Numbered from the stretch's first letter, positions 36,781-46,396 are shown. The stretch: DNA of 64,000 nucleotides from Paenibacillus phytohabitans (GCF_013141775.1 NZ_WHOB01000018.1:124001-188000), one strand, 5' to 3'. Notes: generated by a model from the letters alone, not told the origin. Made by a program: numbers and translations.

Positions 36781-36817
36781 CAAAACCCCGATACTGTTAC
36801 AGTATCGGGGTTTTGTA
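36781..36817 (+). terminator. speA terminator
   Basis: CAAAACCCCGATACTG / CAGTATCGGGGTTTTG perfect stem with a T-rich 3' side; can act in both directions. Confidence 0.9.
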
Positions 36818-36873
36818 TTAGGCGATGCTGTCTTGTCCAAGACAGCAAGCCTAAGTACTTGATTCACTGAAAT

Positions 36874-37197
36874 CTATTCTTGCTGGGCCAGCAGCTCGTT
36901 GTAAGCTTCTTCAACAGCTTTCCATTCAGCTTCATCTTCAATGTTGTAGAGTACCATTTCTTCGTCTTCTTCTTCCATACGCAGAATGATGCCGTCTGCT
37001 TCAGGGTTTTCGCGCTCGAGCAGCAGTGCGTATAACTTCTCGCCTACGTCAAACGTTTCTACCAGCACCATCTCTACATCTTCGCCCTGCTCGTTCGTCA
37101 AGGTCAGCACAAACTCCTCGTGCTCATGGTCGTGATCATGTCCGCAACCGCATGCTTCACCATGTTCATGGCCATGCTCATGTTTGTGATCGCTCAT
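36874..37197 (-). CDS. DUF1292 family protein with His-rich N-terminus
   Basis: Small acidic protein of 107 residues of the YrzB/DUF1292 family. The family core runs from EEFVLTLTNEQGEDVEM to the C-terminus with repeated Glu clusters (RMEEEDEEMVLYNIEDEAEW). Unusually, the first 25 residues are a His/Glu/Gly-rich run with a CGCG element, which could bind metal ions. The function of the family is unknown. GAGGTATTTCA precedes ATG. Confidence 0.85.
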   Translation of the reverse strand: MSDHKHEHGHEHGEACGCGHDHDHEHEEFVLTLTNEQGEDVEMVLVETFDVGEKLYALLLERENPEADGIILRMEEEDEEMVLYNIEDEAEWKAVEEAYNELLAQQE

Positions 37198-37281
37198 TGA
37201 AATACCTCACTTTAAATTGAATTATCCTACATTTGGTATCGTAACACGTAAGATAAGTTCAGGTCAATTTGCAGACCCCGG

Positions 37282-37836
37282 TTAATTCTTGGCCGAAGCC
37301 GTAACTACCTTTTCTGACACAAGAACGTAATCTCCGCTCTTGGATGACTTGATGAAGAACCCAACACTGTATTTGCCGGATTCTTTGAAATCATAGGTGA
37401 ATTCCGGGGTGGAGAACCAGAAGTCCTCATTCTTCGAGCCGCCGGCATCCTCCAGAATATCCTTCACATTCCCTGACGGATCGGTGATTGCCACCTTCAC
37501 AGCTGAGACGCTGTCCTTCAGGCTGTCAACCTGGGTAAGGATCTTCATCTTCAGCTTGCCTGTGTTTACATTGCCGAATACCGTATCGCCCTTGAACAGC
37601 ACAATATGCACATTAGGCTTGAGGATCGTCACTTTGCCTGAACCGTCCCAGCTGACGACACCTCCCGCTTCTCTCGCAGGGATATAGGCCTTGCCGTCAA
37701 TCAAATAGCCTCCATCGGCTATTTCCTTTCCATTGCTCCACACTTTGATTTTCTGGTTTACAGCGTCAGCGAACAAATATGAGCTTCCCATCATGGAAAA
37801 CACAACCACGCATAGAGCAATTTTTCTCCATCTCAT
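37282..37836 (-). CDS. Secreted stalk-domain (copper amine oxidase N-terminal-like) protein
   Basis: Exported protein of 184 residues. A signal peptide (KIALCVVVFSMMGSSYLFADA) is followed by a short stalk-type domain with DGKAYIPAREAGGVVSWD and KVTILKPN, as in many Paenibacillus surface proteins, and a C-terminal beta-rich region. No enzyme motif. GGAGGGGCTCTACA precedes ATG. Likely cell-envelope associated; the role is not known. Confidence 0.7.
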   Translation of the reverse strand: MRWRKIALCVVVFSMMGSSYLFADAVNQKIKVWSNGKEIADGGYLIDGKAYIPAREAGGVVSWDGSGKVTILKPNVHIVLFKGDTVFGNVNTGKLKMKILTQVDSLKDSVSAVKVAITDPSGNVKDILEDAGGSKNEDFWFSTPEFTYDFKESGKYSVGFFIKSSKSGDYVLVSEKVVTASAKN

Positions 37837-38013
37837 TGTAGAGCCCCTCCAAATAATTCATGCTGTTAATGTATACTACCAACCCTTCTACAAGTTGCGC
37901 AGAATTCAGGGAATTATTTCTTTTTGCAGTAGAAAAGAAAAACACACCATTATGCAACCGGTTTCGGCGTGCAATCTAAGAAATACCGGGGAGATATGCC
38001 CACTCCGCAACAC

Positions 38014-38055
38014 AAAAAAGCCGGACATTAGCATCAAAATAGACGCTTGTCCGGC
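38014..38055 (-). terminator. Terminator of the DUF3892 gene
   Basis: GCCGGACAAGCGTC / TGCTAATGTCCGGC stem followed by TTTTTT on the minus strand. Confidence 0.82.
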
Positions 38056-38089
38056 CGTTTCATCGTTTCATCCTGTTATCTATGCCTGG

Positions 38090-38323
38090 TTAAAATTGCG
38101 GAAGCTGATCCAGATTGTTGGTAGGATCCCCATCTGCATCGCCGCGAATATACATTTCGCCGTCTTTCCCTTTGAATGCGTTGACTCCGGCAATACTCCC
38201 GGACTGAACCTCCTGAAGTGCCTGCTGATAATCCAGCACACGGCCGGAAGAGGTCTGGAACTTGGTCAGATCACCATCACCGTTTCTTTGGGCTGCAATA
38301 AAGCGTTCACGTTCGTTGTTCAT
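38090..38323 (-). CDS. DUF3892 family small protein
   Basis: Protein of 77 residues. The family core is visible: RFIAAQRNGDGDLTKFQTSSG, then YQQALQEVQSG and the closing FKGKDGEMYIRGDADGD. Family function is unknown. ATG at 38323 follows a GTG codon also in frame; GGAGAAGATCC lies ahead. A terminator follows, so it is a single small gene. Confidence 0.75.
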   Translation of the reverse strand: MNNERERFIAAQRNGDGDLTKFQTSSGRVLDYQQALQEVQSGSIAGVNAFKGKDGEMYIRGDADGDPTNNLDQLPQF

Positions 38324-38418
38324 CACTTAGGATCTTCTCCTTCGCGCCTGGGATTAGCCATCAATCTGGCTCACAGATAGCTTGTCCATAGAATCGAAAG
38401 AGTATATACCCGGGCTGA

Positions 38419-38862
38419 TTACAGCGTTTTCTGCATTCTCACGTGAAGAATACCGGCATCATAGAAGGGCTCCGGGGAAATTACTTCATAGCCCAGTTTG
38501 CTGTAAAAGGCTTCTGCATGACACTGGGCGTCGAGAATGGAGGCTACCAGGCCGAGTTCACGGGCATGCCCCTCCATAGCGAGCAGCAAAATCCGTCCGA
38601 AACCCTTGGACCGGTAATGCTCGTGAACAGCAATCCGCTGCATTTTAGCGGTCTGTGCCTTGTAATAAATCAGTCTTCCGGTAGCTGCCGGCTCCCCGTT
38701 CTCCTTAAGCAGGAAATGATGCGCATTGTCACCGATCACATCATATTCATCAATCTCCTCTTCGGCCGGTACCTTCTGTTCCTCCACAAATACCTTATTG
38801 CGGATCGCAAGCGCCATCTGGAGCTGCTCCTCTGTATTGACATGTACGATTTCCACTGCCAT
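38419..38862 (-). CDS. GNAT family N-acetyltransferase (YjcF type)
   Basis: Acetyltransferase of 147 residues. Core motifs are IRNKVFVEEQKVP in the N-terminal half, the acetyl-CoA-binding AVHEHYRSKGFGRILLLAMEG and the C-terminal AEAFYSKLGYEVISPEPF. Related YjcF proteins are uncharacterised. GAGGGGCTAGAGGAGA precedes ATG. The substrate is unknown. Confidence 0.88.
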   Translation of the reverse strand: MAVEIVHVNTEEQLQMALAIRNKVFVEEQKVPAEEEIDEYDVIGDNAHHFLLKENGEPAATGRLIYYKAQTAKMQRIAVHEHYRSKGFGRILLLAMEGHARELGLVASILDAQCHAEAFYSKLGYEVISPEPFYDAGILHVRMQKTL

Positions 38863-38984
38863 TCTCCTCTAGCCCCTCTCTGTAGGTCCAATCAACATTG
38901 AGCCATTATACAGAATTTTTAATATCCTGTATAGAGCCTCAGGTCTTCAGGGATAGGGAAGACGGATAAGCCGCGTCCGCCGGA

Positions 38985-39200
38985 CTATTGAATGGAATAC
39001 ACCTCTTCCGGAATCGAACGGTCGTACACATCCTGCATAACCGGTGATATTAGACCATCGGGTGTATCCAGTCTGCCATCCAGCCCGCTCATCTTATGAA
39101 CCCCCGTATATCCGGGAGCCTCACCGCCAGCCGCACATCCGGCCGTCCCCAGCATCACACACACTCCAATGACCCCGCTCCACACCAATGACTTGCGCAT
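38985..39200 (-). CDS. Small putative lipoprotein
   Basis: Lipoprotein of 71 residues: a signal sequence ending in the lipobox LGTAGC predicts a mature peptide of only about 50 residues. No family recognised. GGGGGACAACT precedes ATG. It lies directly ahead of nothing in operon order; the M50 protease gene on the same strand ends 67 bp upstream of it in the transcription sense. Confidence 0.65.
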   Translation of the reverse strand: MRKSLVWSGVIGVCVMLGTAGCAAGGEAPGYTGVHKMSGLDGRLDTPDGLISPVMQDVYDRSIPEEVYSIQ

Positions 39201-39266
39201 AGTTGTCCCCCTGTTCTTCTTGATTCTATACAGCTTTGACGAATCAGGGGCTTCATAAACGAATCC

Positions 39267-40352
39267 TTACAGATTTACATTGCCAACGATATGCACAAGG
39301 TACATCATGACGCCGAGAAAGCCTGCGAGTACAAAATAAGCAATACCATATCTCCAGCGTGACGCGGCCGGCACATCATAATATTTATCATTATCAAACA
39401 CTGTAAAACTGACCTCACACTGCATCTTCAGCTGCAGCTTAGTATCTACATACAGCTGGTCGAGCTGCACGATCCGGACTTTGCTGACAATCGACTGTAC
39501 TGGCATAGTCGTTGTACCGTAGTAGTCCAGATTGTCCCAGCGGACACCAAGATATTGCTGGCGGTTCAAATCACTGTAGGTGGTAAAAGGCAGTTCCCTT
39601 TTGTGCTCAGGTCCGGGAATCAGATACCCTTGATCCTGCAAATCTTCAATCGGTATCAGGAAGCTCTTCAATACGGCATGCATCTGATTCTTCGTGCGCC
39701 GGCTGATATATTTCTTGTACATGTCATAGGCAAATAACAGCCAGATAATACCGAACAGAATAGATTTCAGATAGATGATCACTGCCAGACCTCCAACCAG
39801 ACCCACCAGCCATAACCACCGGGTAACCGCAGTGGCAATTCTTCCCCCATCCAGCGGATGAATCGGCAGCAGGTTGATCAGGTTAATAAAAAATCCGACA
39901 TAAGCCAGTGAATACAGCAGCGGGCTGTGATAATAATAAGCTGCTCCGAAGACGGCGGCAGCGCCAATGCTCCCCAGAATGGGGCCTCCAAAAGCAACGT
40001 AGGCTTCCTCTCTGGCATCCAGCGGTTGTTTTTTCATCGTAATGAGTGCTCCCATAAAAGGAATAAACAGCGGTGCGCTCACCGGCAGTCCGATCCGTTT
40101 GGCTGCTATAACATGGCCGATTTCATGAACGAATAATAAAGCAACAAAGCCTGCTGCAAATCCCCATGGATAAATCAATGCATACGCCCAGATGGATACC
40201 GCCATAGATATCAGCGGACCCGCTATCTTTCCCAGCTTAAGCAGAGACAGAATAGTTTTGCCCTTCAGCAGCAGCAGGACCCCTACGCTACCAAGCCATC
40301 CCATTATGCCTGAGCTTTTCTTTTCCTGCTTTTTTTCCGGCAAAATTCTCAT
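39267..40352 (-). CDS. Site-2 protease family (M50) membrane protein
   Basis: Intramembrane metalloprotease homologue of 361 residues. The zinc motif HEIGH lies in LLFVHEIGHVIAAK, and the second ligand motif is in NLLPIHPLDGGRI. About six hydrophobic segments occupy residues 20-230, and a C-terminal region of beta character (about 250-330) is followed by a last membrane segment. M50 proteins cut regulatory proteins within the membrane; the client is unknown. The annotated ATG is tight to its AAAGGAG; a TTG three codons on is an alternative. Confidence 0.85.
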   Translation of the reverse strand: MRILPEKKQEKKSSGIMGWLGSVGVLLLLKGKTILSLLKLGKIAGPLISMAVSIWAYALIYPWGFAAGFVALLFVHEIGHVIAAKRIGLPVSAPLFIPFMGALITMKKQPLDAREEAYVAFGGPILGSIGAAAVFGAAYYYHSPLLYSLAYVGFFINLINLLPIHPLDGGRIATAVTRWLWLVGLVGGLAVIIYLKSILFGIIWLLFAYDMYKKYISRRTKNQMHAVLKSFLIPIEDLQDQGYLIPGPEHKRELPFTTYSDLNRQQYLGVRWDNLDYYGTTTMPVQSIVSKVRIVQLDQLYVDTKLQLKMQCEVSFTVFDNDKYYDVPAASRWRYGIAYFVLAGFLGVMMYLVHIVGNVNL

Positions 40353-40376
40353 TCTCCTTTATCTCTATATCCGGTG

Positions 40377-40406
40377 TTGACATAAGCCATCACCTGCATA
40401 TATGAT
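40377..40406 (+). promoter_or_regulatory. Promoter of the T-box-metG unit
   Basis: TTGACA (40377-40382) and TATGAT (40401-40406) with an 18-bp spacer, just ahead of the T-box leader. Confidence 0.6.
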
Positions 40407-40436
40407 ATCCAGTAATTAGCATAACCACAATAGCTA

Positions 40437-40713
40437 TGAAGAGAAAGAGTACCTTGGCAATTCTTTCACAGAGAGCTCCGGCCGCTGAAAAGGAGCAAAG
40501 AAAACCCACGGGAATATGGTCTCAGAGCTGCGCATCGAAGCCCGCATAACGGGAAGTAGGCTGCGCCGGAACCCGCATCCGTTACCATGCTAGGGTATAC
40601 CCGCAAGCTTATGCGGACGTACCTGAAGAGGTGGATGCCGCAAGGCATTGATGAATTTGGGTGGTAACACGTGAGCACAGGCTCTCGTCCCTTTGGGGAT
40701 GAGGGTCTTTTTT
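40437..40713 (+). ncRNA. T-box riboswitch upstream of methionyl-tRNA synthetase
   Basis: Long leader between promoter and metG. The T-box element is seen at 40658-40676 (GGGTGGTAACACGTGAGC, with the TGGTAACACG core that pairs with the tRNA end), directly followed by a terminator hairpin at 40681-40707 (CTCTCGTCCC with GGGGATGAGGG) and TTTTTT. A candidate specifier codon ATG lies at 40516-40518, agreeing with a methionine response. Uncharged tRNA-Met should favour antitermination. Confidence 0.85.
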
Positions 40714-40810
40714 GTGCGCTTAGAATCCTAAACATGTTCTCAGAAACGGGTTTTGTCCGAAGCCGTTTCAAGGAAACATCTGTCAACAAAACTTATAGGA
40801 GGACAATGAC

Positions 40811-42472
40811 ATGACAAACATTTTTATCGGAGGGGCTTGGCCGTATGCCAATGGCTCCCTGCATCTGGGCAGGCTTGCAAGTCTTCTGCCGGGAGATATC
40901 CTGGCCCGCTATCACCGTGCCAAAGGCGACGCTGTGCTGTATGTCTCCGGCAGTGACTGCCATGGCACTCCCGTCGCTGTGCAGGCGGCGCAGGAAGGTG
41001 TATCCCCTGGTGAATTCGCCAGCAGATATCATCAGGAGTTCGCAGATTGCTTCCGCACGCTGGGATTCACCTACGACTTATACACCCGGACCGATCAGGA
41101 GCATCATCACAGCGTGGTGCAGGAGCTATTCGTTAAGCTTCTGGATAACGGGCATCTGTACCAGAAGTCAACGCTCCAATGCTACTGTGAGCAGGATCAG
41201 CGCTACTTGCCGGACCGCTATGTAGAGGGAATCTGCCCGGTCTGCGGACAGCAGGCCCGGGGTGACCAATGTGATTACTGTTCTACGATACTCGACCCGG
41301 TTGACCTGCTGGAGCGTACCTGCAAAATCTGCGGAACCCCGCCGGTGCTGCGTTCCACCCTGCATTATTATTTGTCACTATCCAGCTTCCAAAGCGCACT
41401 CTCGGAATACGTAGATTCTGCGCAAGGCTGGAGAGACAATGCTGTGCGTTTAACCCGCAGATATCTGCAGGAAGGACTGCAGGACCGCGCTGCAACGCGG
41501 GATCTGGACTGGGGGGTGGATGTTCCCGTAGATGGCTTCACGGACAAAAAAATCTATGTGTGGATTGAAGCCGTGAGCGGCTATCTGTCCGCCAGCAAGC
41601 AATGGGCAGCGGAGACCGGCAACCGCTGGGAGGATTTCTGGCTGGAATCCACTGAGGACAAGGACGCCGGGAGCCCTCCCATTACCGCCTATTATGTGCA
41701 CGGCAAGGATAATGTACCTTTTCACAGCCTGATCTGGCCGGCTCTGCTGCTGGGTGCTGGAGACCTTCATCTGCCGGACCGCATCTTCTCCTGTGAATAC
41801 ATGACTCTCGAAGGGGAGAAATTCTCCACAAGCCGTAACTGGGCCGTCTGGGTGCCGGATATTCTCAGCCGCTACAATCCGGATTCCATCCGGTATTTCC
41901 TGACAGCGAACGGCCCCGAGAAACGGGATGCCGACTTCTCCTGGAGAGAATTCATCTACAGCCATAACAGCGAGCTGCTGGGTGCCTTCGGTAATTTCGT
42001 CAACCGCAGTCTGGTATTCGTGAATAAGTTCTGGAATGGCGAGGTGCCTGAGGGTACACTGGATGCCGAATGGGCCAGCAGCATTAATACTCTGTACAGC
42101 GAGACCGGGAGACTTATTGAGGGGGGCAGCTTCAAAGAAGCGCTCGAGCATGTCTTCACCCATATCCGCCAGGCTAACAAATATTTCGATCAGCAGCAGC
42201 CGTGGCTGCAGATTAAGAATGACCCCGCCGCCTGTGCCAGTACGCTGTATACCTGTGTACAGATCATTGCTAATCTGTCCAACCTGCTGAACCCGTTCAT
42301 TCCATTCTCCTGTGGCAAGATCAGGGAGTTTCTGGCCCTTGAACAGCCTGTCTGGCAGCCGGTAGCCGTTCCGGCACATCAGCGGGTACAGGGGCTGGAA
42401 TTATTGTTCGAACGGATTGATGTGGCGCGGATTGAGGAGGAGACCGAGCGCCTCAAGAGCTTGCAGCGCTGA
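40811..42472 (+). CDS. metG: Methionine-tRNA ligase
   Basis: Class I synthetase of 553 residues that charges tRNA-Met. The HIGH motif is seen as GSLHLGR and KMSKS as EKFSTS. The connective region has four knuckles CYC, CPVC, CDYC and CKIC, so two zinc sites are likely. The protein ends soon after the anticodon-binding domain and lacks the C-terminal EMAP/Trbp111 extension common in Bacillus MetS. This fits the second type of bacterial MetRS, sometimes present as a paralogue. Expression is governed by the T-box. AGGAGGACAATGAC precedes ATG. Confidence 0.92.
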   Translation: MTNIFIGGAWPYANGSLHLGRLASLLPGDILARYHRAKGDAVLYVSGSDCHGTPVAVQAAQEGVSPGEFASRYHQEFADCFRTLGFTYDLYTRTDQEHHHSVVQELFVKLLDNGHLYQKSTLQCYCEQDQRYLPDRYVEGICPVCGQQARGDQCDYCSTILDPVDLLERTCKICGTPPVLRSTLHYYLSLSSFQSALSEYVDSAQGWRDNAVRLTRRYLQEGLQDRAATRDLDWGVDVPVDGFTDKKIYVWIEAVSGYLSASKQWAAETGNRWEDFWLESTEDKDAGSPPITAYYVHGKDNVPFHSLIWPALLLGAGDLHLPDRIFSCEYMTLEGEKFSTSRNWAVWVPDILSRYNPDSIRYFLTANGPEKRDADFSWREFIYSHNSELLGAFGNFVNRSLVFVNKFWNGEVPEGTLDAEWASSINTLYSETGRLIEGGSFKEALEHVFTHIRQANKYFDQQQPWLQIKNDPAACASTLYTCVQIIANLSNLLNPFIPFSCGKIREFLALEQPVWQPVAVPAHQRVQGLELLFERIDVARIEEETERLKSLQR

Positions 42473-42510
42473 GGCGGAAAACTTCATCATCTCCTCGTCA
42501 GCTGGCTGAT

Positions 42511-42692
42511 GAGGCGGACTGAGATTCCTCTATTCCTGCAAATCAGGCAAATTCGCCGGTCAAGCGGACTGAGAATCTCTTATATGCCCCGCCGCCCCTC
42601 ATTTTGGGGCCGGATGAACAAAATAACGGAATCTCAGTCCGATTCAGTCTCAAAAAGCGGCTTTTTCGGGAAATAGGGTCCTCTCAGTCCGC
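42511..42692. repeat. Four-copy GCGGACTGAGA repeat in mirrored arrangement
   Basis: GCGGACTGAGA occurs at 42514-42524 and 42564-42574 on the plus strand, and its reverse complement or near match (TCTCAGTCCG) at 42632-42641 and 42682-42691. The 42473-42900 gap contains only this and the terminator at 42791. The two direct copies are 50 bp apart, and so are the two inverted ones. Confidence 0.8.
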
Positions 42693-42790
42693 TTCACTTT
42701 TGCGATGAACACTTGCTCCAGTACACCTGCTACCTGTTACTTGTTTCCGTTTTCGCAAGAATTCGGCCCCGCCGTATGTCGGTGCAACTC

Positions 42791-42852
42791 AAAAAAGCGT
42801 CCTTATCCGCAGACCGCTTACAAAACAAGCGGTGCAGATAAGAACGTTTTTG
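42791..42852. terminator. Bidirectional terminator, metG / aldo-keto reductase
   Basis: Long imperfect inverted repeat: AAAAAAGCGTCCTTATCCGC opposes GTGCAGATAAGAACGTTTTT, with CCGCTT and AAGCGG at the tip. Confidence 0.75.
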
Positions 42853-42900
42853 CATTTCAATGCGTAGCTGATGCTGCTGCAACTCTCAACTATTCCGCCC

Positions 42901-43851
42901 TTAATGGCCGGGAAAGCGCCCTCCTGCTGCAACACCCTGCGGGGAGATCCGCTCGATCCGGGCCAGATCATCCGCTGACAATACTACCTGCAACGCACCG
43001 AGATTCTCTTGCACCCGATCCAGCCGCTTTGTTCCCGGGATCGGCACAATTTGCTCACCCTGCGCAAGCAGCCAGGCCAGCGCAAGCTGCGAAGGAGCAC
43101 AGTCCTTCTCGGCTGCCATCTGCCCGATCAGCGAGACCACTTCGAGATTCCTGGCGAAATTCGCTCCCTGGAACCGCGGGTAGCTACGGCGGTAATCGTC
43201 CGGCGGCAGGTCGTTGAAGCTTTTAATCTGACCGGTCAGAAATCCGCGGCCCAGCGGACTATAAGGAACGAATCCGATGCCCAGTTCTTTGACCAGCGGC
43301 AGTATTTCATCCTCTACCTCCCGGCTCCAGAGCGAATATTCTGTCTGCAGTGCCGTAAGGGGATGTACCGTATGTGCACGGCGTATCAGCTCAGGCGAAG
43401 CTTCCGATAAGCCAATGTAGCGGATTTTCCCTTCCTTGACCAGTTCAGCCAGCGTGCCTATAGTCTCCTCGATTGGTGTGTTCGGATCAGGACGGTGCTG
43501 ATAATACAGATCAATATAATCCATACCGAGATGGTATAGGCTGGAATCTACGGATTTTTTGATATAAGCCGGATCACCCTTGGGGCCCTGAGTATGCGTA
43601 ATGCCAAATTTGGTCGCAATAACCGCTTTATCCCGTCTGCCCTTAAGCGCGCGGCCCACGAGCCTCTCATTGCTGCCAAAACGCTGCTGCGCGAAATCTC
43701 CATAGATATCTGCTGTATCCAGCAGGGTTACTCCCAGGTCGAGTGCCCCATGGATCACTTTTACCGACTCTTCGTTCTCCGGCATCATCATCGTCCCTAG
43801 TCCCAGAGCCGATACTGTCAGCCCTTCGTTTCCGAGTGTTCTTGTCTGCAT
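42901..43851 (-). CDS. Aldo/keto reductase
   Basis: NADPH-dependent oxidoreductase of the AKR superfamily, 316 residues. The catalytic tetrad is recognisable: Asp and Tyr in [11 protein letters not shown], Lys in VIATKFGI, His in [12 protein letters not shown]. Cofactor segments [15 protein letters not shown] and [15 protein letters not shown] close the barrel. The physiological substrate is unknown. GGGAGACAACCAA precedes ATG. An HTH regulator on the same strand lies 186 bp upstream and might control it. Confidence 0.92.
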   Translation of the reverse strand: MQTRTLGNEGLTVSALGLGTMMMPENEESVKVIHGALDLGVTLLDTADIYGDFAQQRFGSNERLVGRALKGRRDKAVIATKFGITHTQGPKGDPAYIKKSVDSSLYHLGMDYIDLYYQHRPDPNTPIEETIGTLAELVKEGKIRYIGLSEASPELIRRAHTVHPLTALQTEYSLWSREVEDEILPLVKELGIGFVPYSPLGRGFLTGQIKSFNDLPPDDYRRSYPRFQGANFARNLEVVSLIGQMAAEKDCAPSQLALAWLLAQGEQIVPIPGTKRLDRVQENLGALQVVLSADDLARIERISPQGVAAGGRFPGH

Positions 43852-43981
43852 TTGGTTGTCTCCCTCTTTTCCCGGTGAAAGATTCTTCGGATATGTCCCT
43901 ATTCTAACCTTCCTGCCATGGAGCAGCCACAGTACGTTTATGCTAGTAAGATCATTACCAGGGAACAGAACAGCACAGAAC

Positions 43982-44005
43982 AGAAATAGAAATAGAAATA
44001 GAAAC
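43982..44005. repeat. Hexanucleotide microsatellite
   Basis: AGAAAT three times plus AGAAAC, between the HTH regulator and the aldo/keto reductase genes. Confidence 0.85.
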
Positions 44006-44037
44006 AGACCGGCCGTCCAAGTGACTCCATTCGATTC

Positions 44038-44853
44038 TCAGCTCTCTGCCACCACAGGTGTATAAATACAGATATGCAGACCCGGATGATCGGCCAGACT
44101 TGCAACGGAGTTGATGTCATAGGTCACAGACTGATTCGTGCTTAGACTTTGTATGACTACGCGATTTACTTTTTTGCCTTGAATGTTGTGCAGCTTCCAC
44201 ATCTCAGCGAAATCCATACTGTCCTCACAGAGCTTCACTACCATGTCTTTGTACCAGGGATCGTGCAGATGCATGTCATAATAGGTTCTGAACACAGCTA
44301 CTGAATAGAGCGCGAACTCCTCCCAATTCAACATCCGGCGGCGCAGCCCCTGATCGAGAAACAATAGACGGAGCATAATGCGCTCGGAAGCAGGCAGCTT
44401 CCCGAAATTGCTAAGAACTTCACCCGCCTTATCATTCCAGGCCAGAACCTCGGACCGCTCATTCGTAATAAAAGACGGATAAGACAGCTGGCTGATAATA
44501 TCCCGCCATTGCGGATTCAGCCCGGGGCTCACCGTATTAATAGAAGGAACTGGATCCGGATTCCCTGGATTCCACAGCTCGAACAGATGCGTCCGCTCAT
44601 CAGGGGTCAAGCGCAGGGCCAGACTGAGACTCTCCATAATCTCTCTGGAAGCGGTAACTTCTCTGCCTTGCTCCAGCCACGTATAATAGGTGCTGCTGAC
44701 ACCCGCCAGAATCGCCACTTCCTCCCGCCGTAGTCCGGGTGTTCTGCGCTGGCTGTTCGTTTCCTTAAGCCCGGCAGCTTCAGGCTGCAGCCGGTCCCGG
44801 CGCGATTTCAGATACTCTCCAAGCCGCTTGAACTTCAAATTCTCATCGCTCAT
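44038..44853 (-). CDS. HTH transcriptional regulator (XRE type with MmyB-like domain)
   Basis: Regulator of 271 residues. An XRE-type helix-turn-helix occupies about residues 8-80 (RRTPGLRREEVAILAGVSSTYYTWLEQGR is the typical MmyB-group form). The C-terminal part (about 105-260) is the MmyB-like ligand-binding, PAS-related region with the block SYPSFITNERSEVLAWND. Such proteins often control a neighbouring oxidoreductase, and the aldo/keto reductase gene lies just downstream. The effector is unknown. AGAGGTTAGTTT precedes ATG. Confidence 0.85.
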   Translation of the reverse strand: MSDENLKFKRLGEYLKSRRDRLQPEAAGLKETNSQRRTPGLRREEVAILAGVSSTYYTWLEQGREVTASREIMESLSLALRLTPDERTHLFELWNPGNPDPVPSINTVSPGLNPQWRDIISQLSYPSFITNERSEVLAWNDKAGEVLSNFGKLPASERIMLRLLFLDQGLRRRMLNWEEFALYSVAVFRTYYDMHLHDPWYKDMVVKLCEDSMDFAEMWKLHNIQGKKVNRVVIQSLSTNQSVTYDINSVASLADHPGLHICIYTPVVAES

Positions 44854-45005
44854 AAACTAACCTCTTCTCACAGCAATTGGTGTCCCTATTCTACCTTATT
44901 CTCTGCCGTTCACAAACTTACACGGAACTCGGACTTGAGAAGCTATAACATAATCTCTCGCAAAAAAAGCTGCAGAACACCCTTCGCGTCGCACCGCGAT
45001 CAATA

Positions 45006-45075
45006 GAAATAACCCCACTTGCTTCTCCAAGCCGCTGTCGCGGTTAATTGGACGAAGCCTATGGGGCTTAACTAA
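45006..45075. other. Long imperfect inverted repeat downstream of the creatininase gene
   Basis: AATAACCCCACTTGCTTC opposes GAAGCCTATGGGGCTTA, in a 44854-45116 gap that has no gene. It may be a weak terminator for the creatininase-Nudix unit. Confidence 0.4.
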
Positions 45076-45116
45076 CTTGCATGTGTCTTTCTTTCTGCTG
45101 CTTGCCTATGTTTCCA

Positions 45117-45887
45117 TTACTGCCTGGAAGCTTCAGCCTGACTAATCTCAACAGCCTGTGCAGCAATCTTCTGCAGCTCGGCTGCGATAGCCTCCACAGA
45201 GCCCTTCCACAGCTTGCGTCCTAATTCTTCGCTGGCATGAGTCGGATCGCCAATGACACCCGTTGCCGAGTACCTGGTGAAGTCGAGTCCGGGATCGTCC
45301 CAATCCGGTTCAGTACTGCCGGGATTCTCAATCAGCTCCTCACGGATGCACTCTGGATGTTTGTAGAGTCCCAGTGATGTGGTGAAGCTGTCGGCATGAC
45401 CACCCGGAATATGCGGATCGGCATGTGTACACCAGACCTCATGGAACGGATGATGCGGAAGATGAACCCTGGCTTTTCCTGCATAATCCTGATTAAATTT
45501 CACAGCCACCTGGTTCAGCATATGTCCGCCGCAGCCGCGCATAATCACCAGCTGCTTGAAGCCCTGGTCAGCCAGTGAAACCAGAACCGCATAGATCACA
45601 TTCTCATACACCTTCTGCGGGATGTCGATGTAGCCATAGCCGTAATTACGGTGCTCGGGAGTAGGACCAAATGGAATCGTCGGAATTACCAGTACCTTCA
45701 CACCGTAATTCAGATTAGCCATTGTTGCCGCCTCAATGGACAGCTCGGTAGCCAGCCAGATATCAAAATCCACCGTCGCATGTGGCCCCTGCTGCTCCGT
45801 GCAGCCAGTTGGAATAATAGCCATATAGCCTTCGGCTGCTTTTTGCTTAATCTCCAGAAAAGTTAATTTCCCATATTCTACGTTCAT
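45117..45887 (-). CDS. Creatininase family protein
   Basis: Metal-dependent amidohydrolase of the creatininase/MftE fold, 256 residues. Ligand segments are PTGCTEQQGPHATVDFD, the RGCGGHMLNQVAVK block and DPHIPGGHADSFTTS. Third gene in a minus-strand unit after two Nudix hydrolases, spaced 26 bp from the one ahead. The arrangement hints at a small-molecule modification or house-cleaning route, but creatinine itself is not implied. AAGGAGATTATAG precedes ATG. Confidence 0.88.
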   Translation of the reverse strand: MNVEYGKLTFLEIKQKAAEGYMAIIPTGCTEQQGPHATVDFDIWLATELSIEAATMANLNYGVKVLVIPTIPFGPTPEHRNYGYGYIDIPQKVYENVIYAVLVSLADQGFKQLVIMRGCGGHMLNQVAVKFNQDYAGKARVHLPHHPFHEVWCTHADPHIPGGHADSFTTSLGLYKHPECIREELIENPGSTEPDWDDPGLDFTRYSATGVIGDPTHASEELGRKLWKGSVEAIAAELQKIAAQAVEISQAEASRQ

Positions 45888-45913
45888 CTATAATCTCCTT
45901 ATATGGTACTGCA

Positions 45914-46396
45914 TCATATCTTCCTGCTCAGACTTACTGTAAATTCGGGCTTGGTCTGGTAGGCCATATAAGCGACAGTACCGTCAAATGCCAGATAAGC
46001 TTCATAACGGGTGCGGATAGCGGGGCTGGTAATCATCTCAAGCACTTTATCCCGGTTGACCCAACAGCTCTCCGATGTTTCATCCGATGTCGCTAATGTC
46101 CCGCCGATTGGCCGGCACACATAGTCCAGCATCACTTTGGTCGGGATATCGGTTACACCGTCATGCCCTTTGTACATCCCCGTATTGGAATACACGCCGA
46201 TCAGCTGGTCAACCACAGTGAGGATGCCACTTTCCTCCTGTATTTCACGGGTTAGCGCATCCATCAGATTCTCTCCTGACTCCACTTGACCTCCGGGGAA
46301 CACCCAGCCGCCCTTAAACGTTTTTACCAGTAAAATATCTCCCAGTTCATTCTCTACAATCCCGCCGACCGCGACAATATGAGTAGGCATAGACAT
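45914..46396 (-). CDS. Nudix hydrolase
   Basis: Nucleoside-diphosphate-X hydrolase of 160 residues. The Nudix box is complete: GGQVESGENLMDALTREIQEESG. The start at 46396 has GCGGAGTGATTGCC ahead; six codons upstream are open but without a site. It lies between the other Nudix gene and the creatininase gene, with 26-bp gaps on each side. The substrate is unknown. Confidence 0.9.
   Translation of the reverse strand: MSMPTHIVAVGGIVENELGDILLVKTFKGGWVFPGGQVESGENLMDALTREIQEESGILTVVDQLIGVYSNTGMYKGHDGVTDIPTKVMLDYVCRPIGGTLATSDETSESCWVNRDKVLEMITSPAIRTRYEAYLAFDGTVAYMAYQTKPEFTVSLSRKI

Noticed and set aside
41450..42379. 309-codon minus-strand frame
   Set aside because: Antisense to metG; no start signal and no domain.
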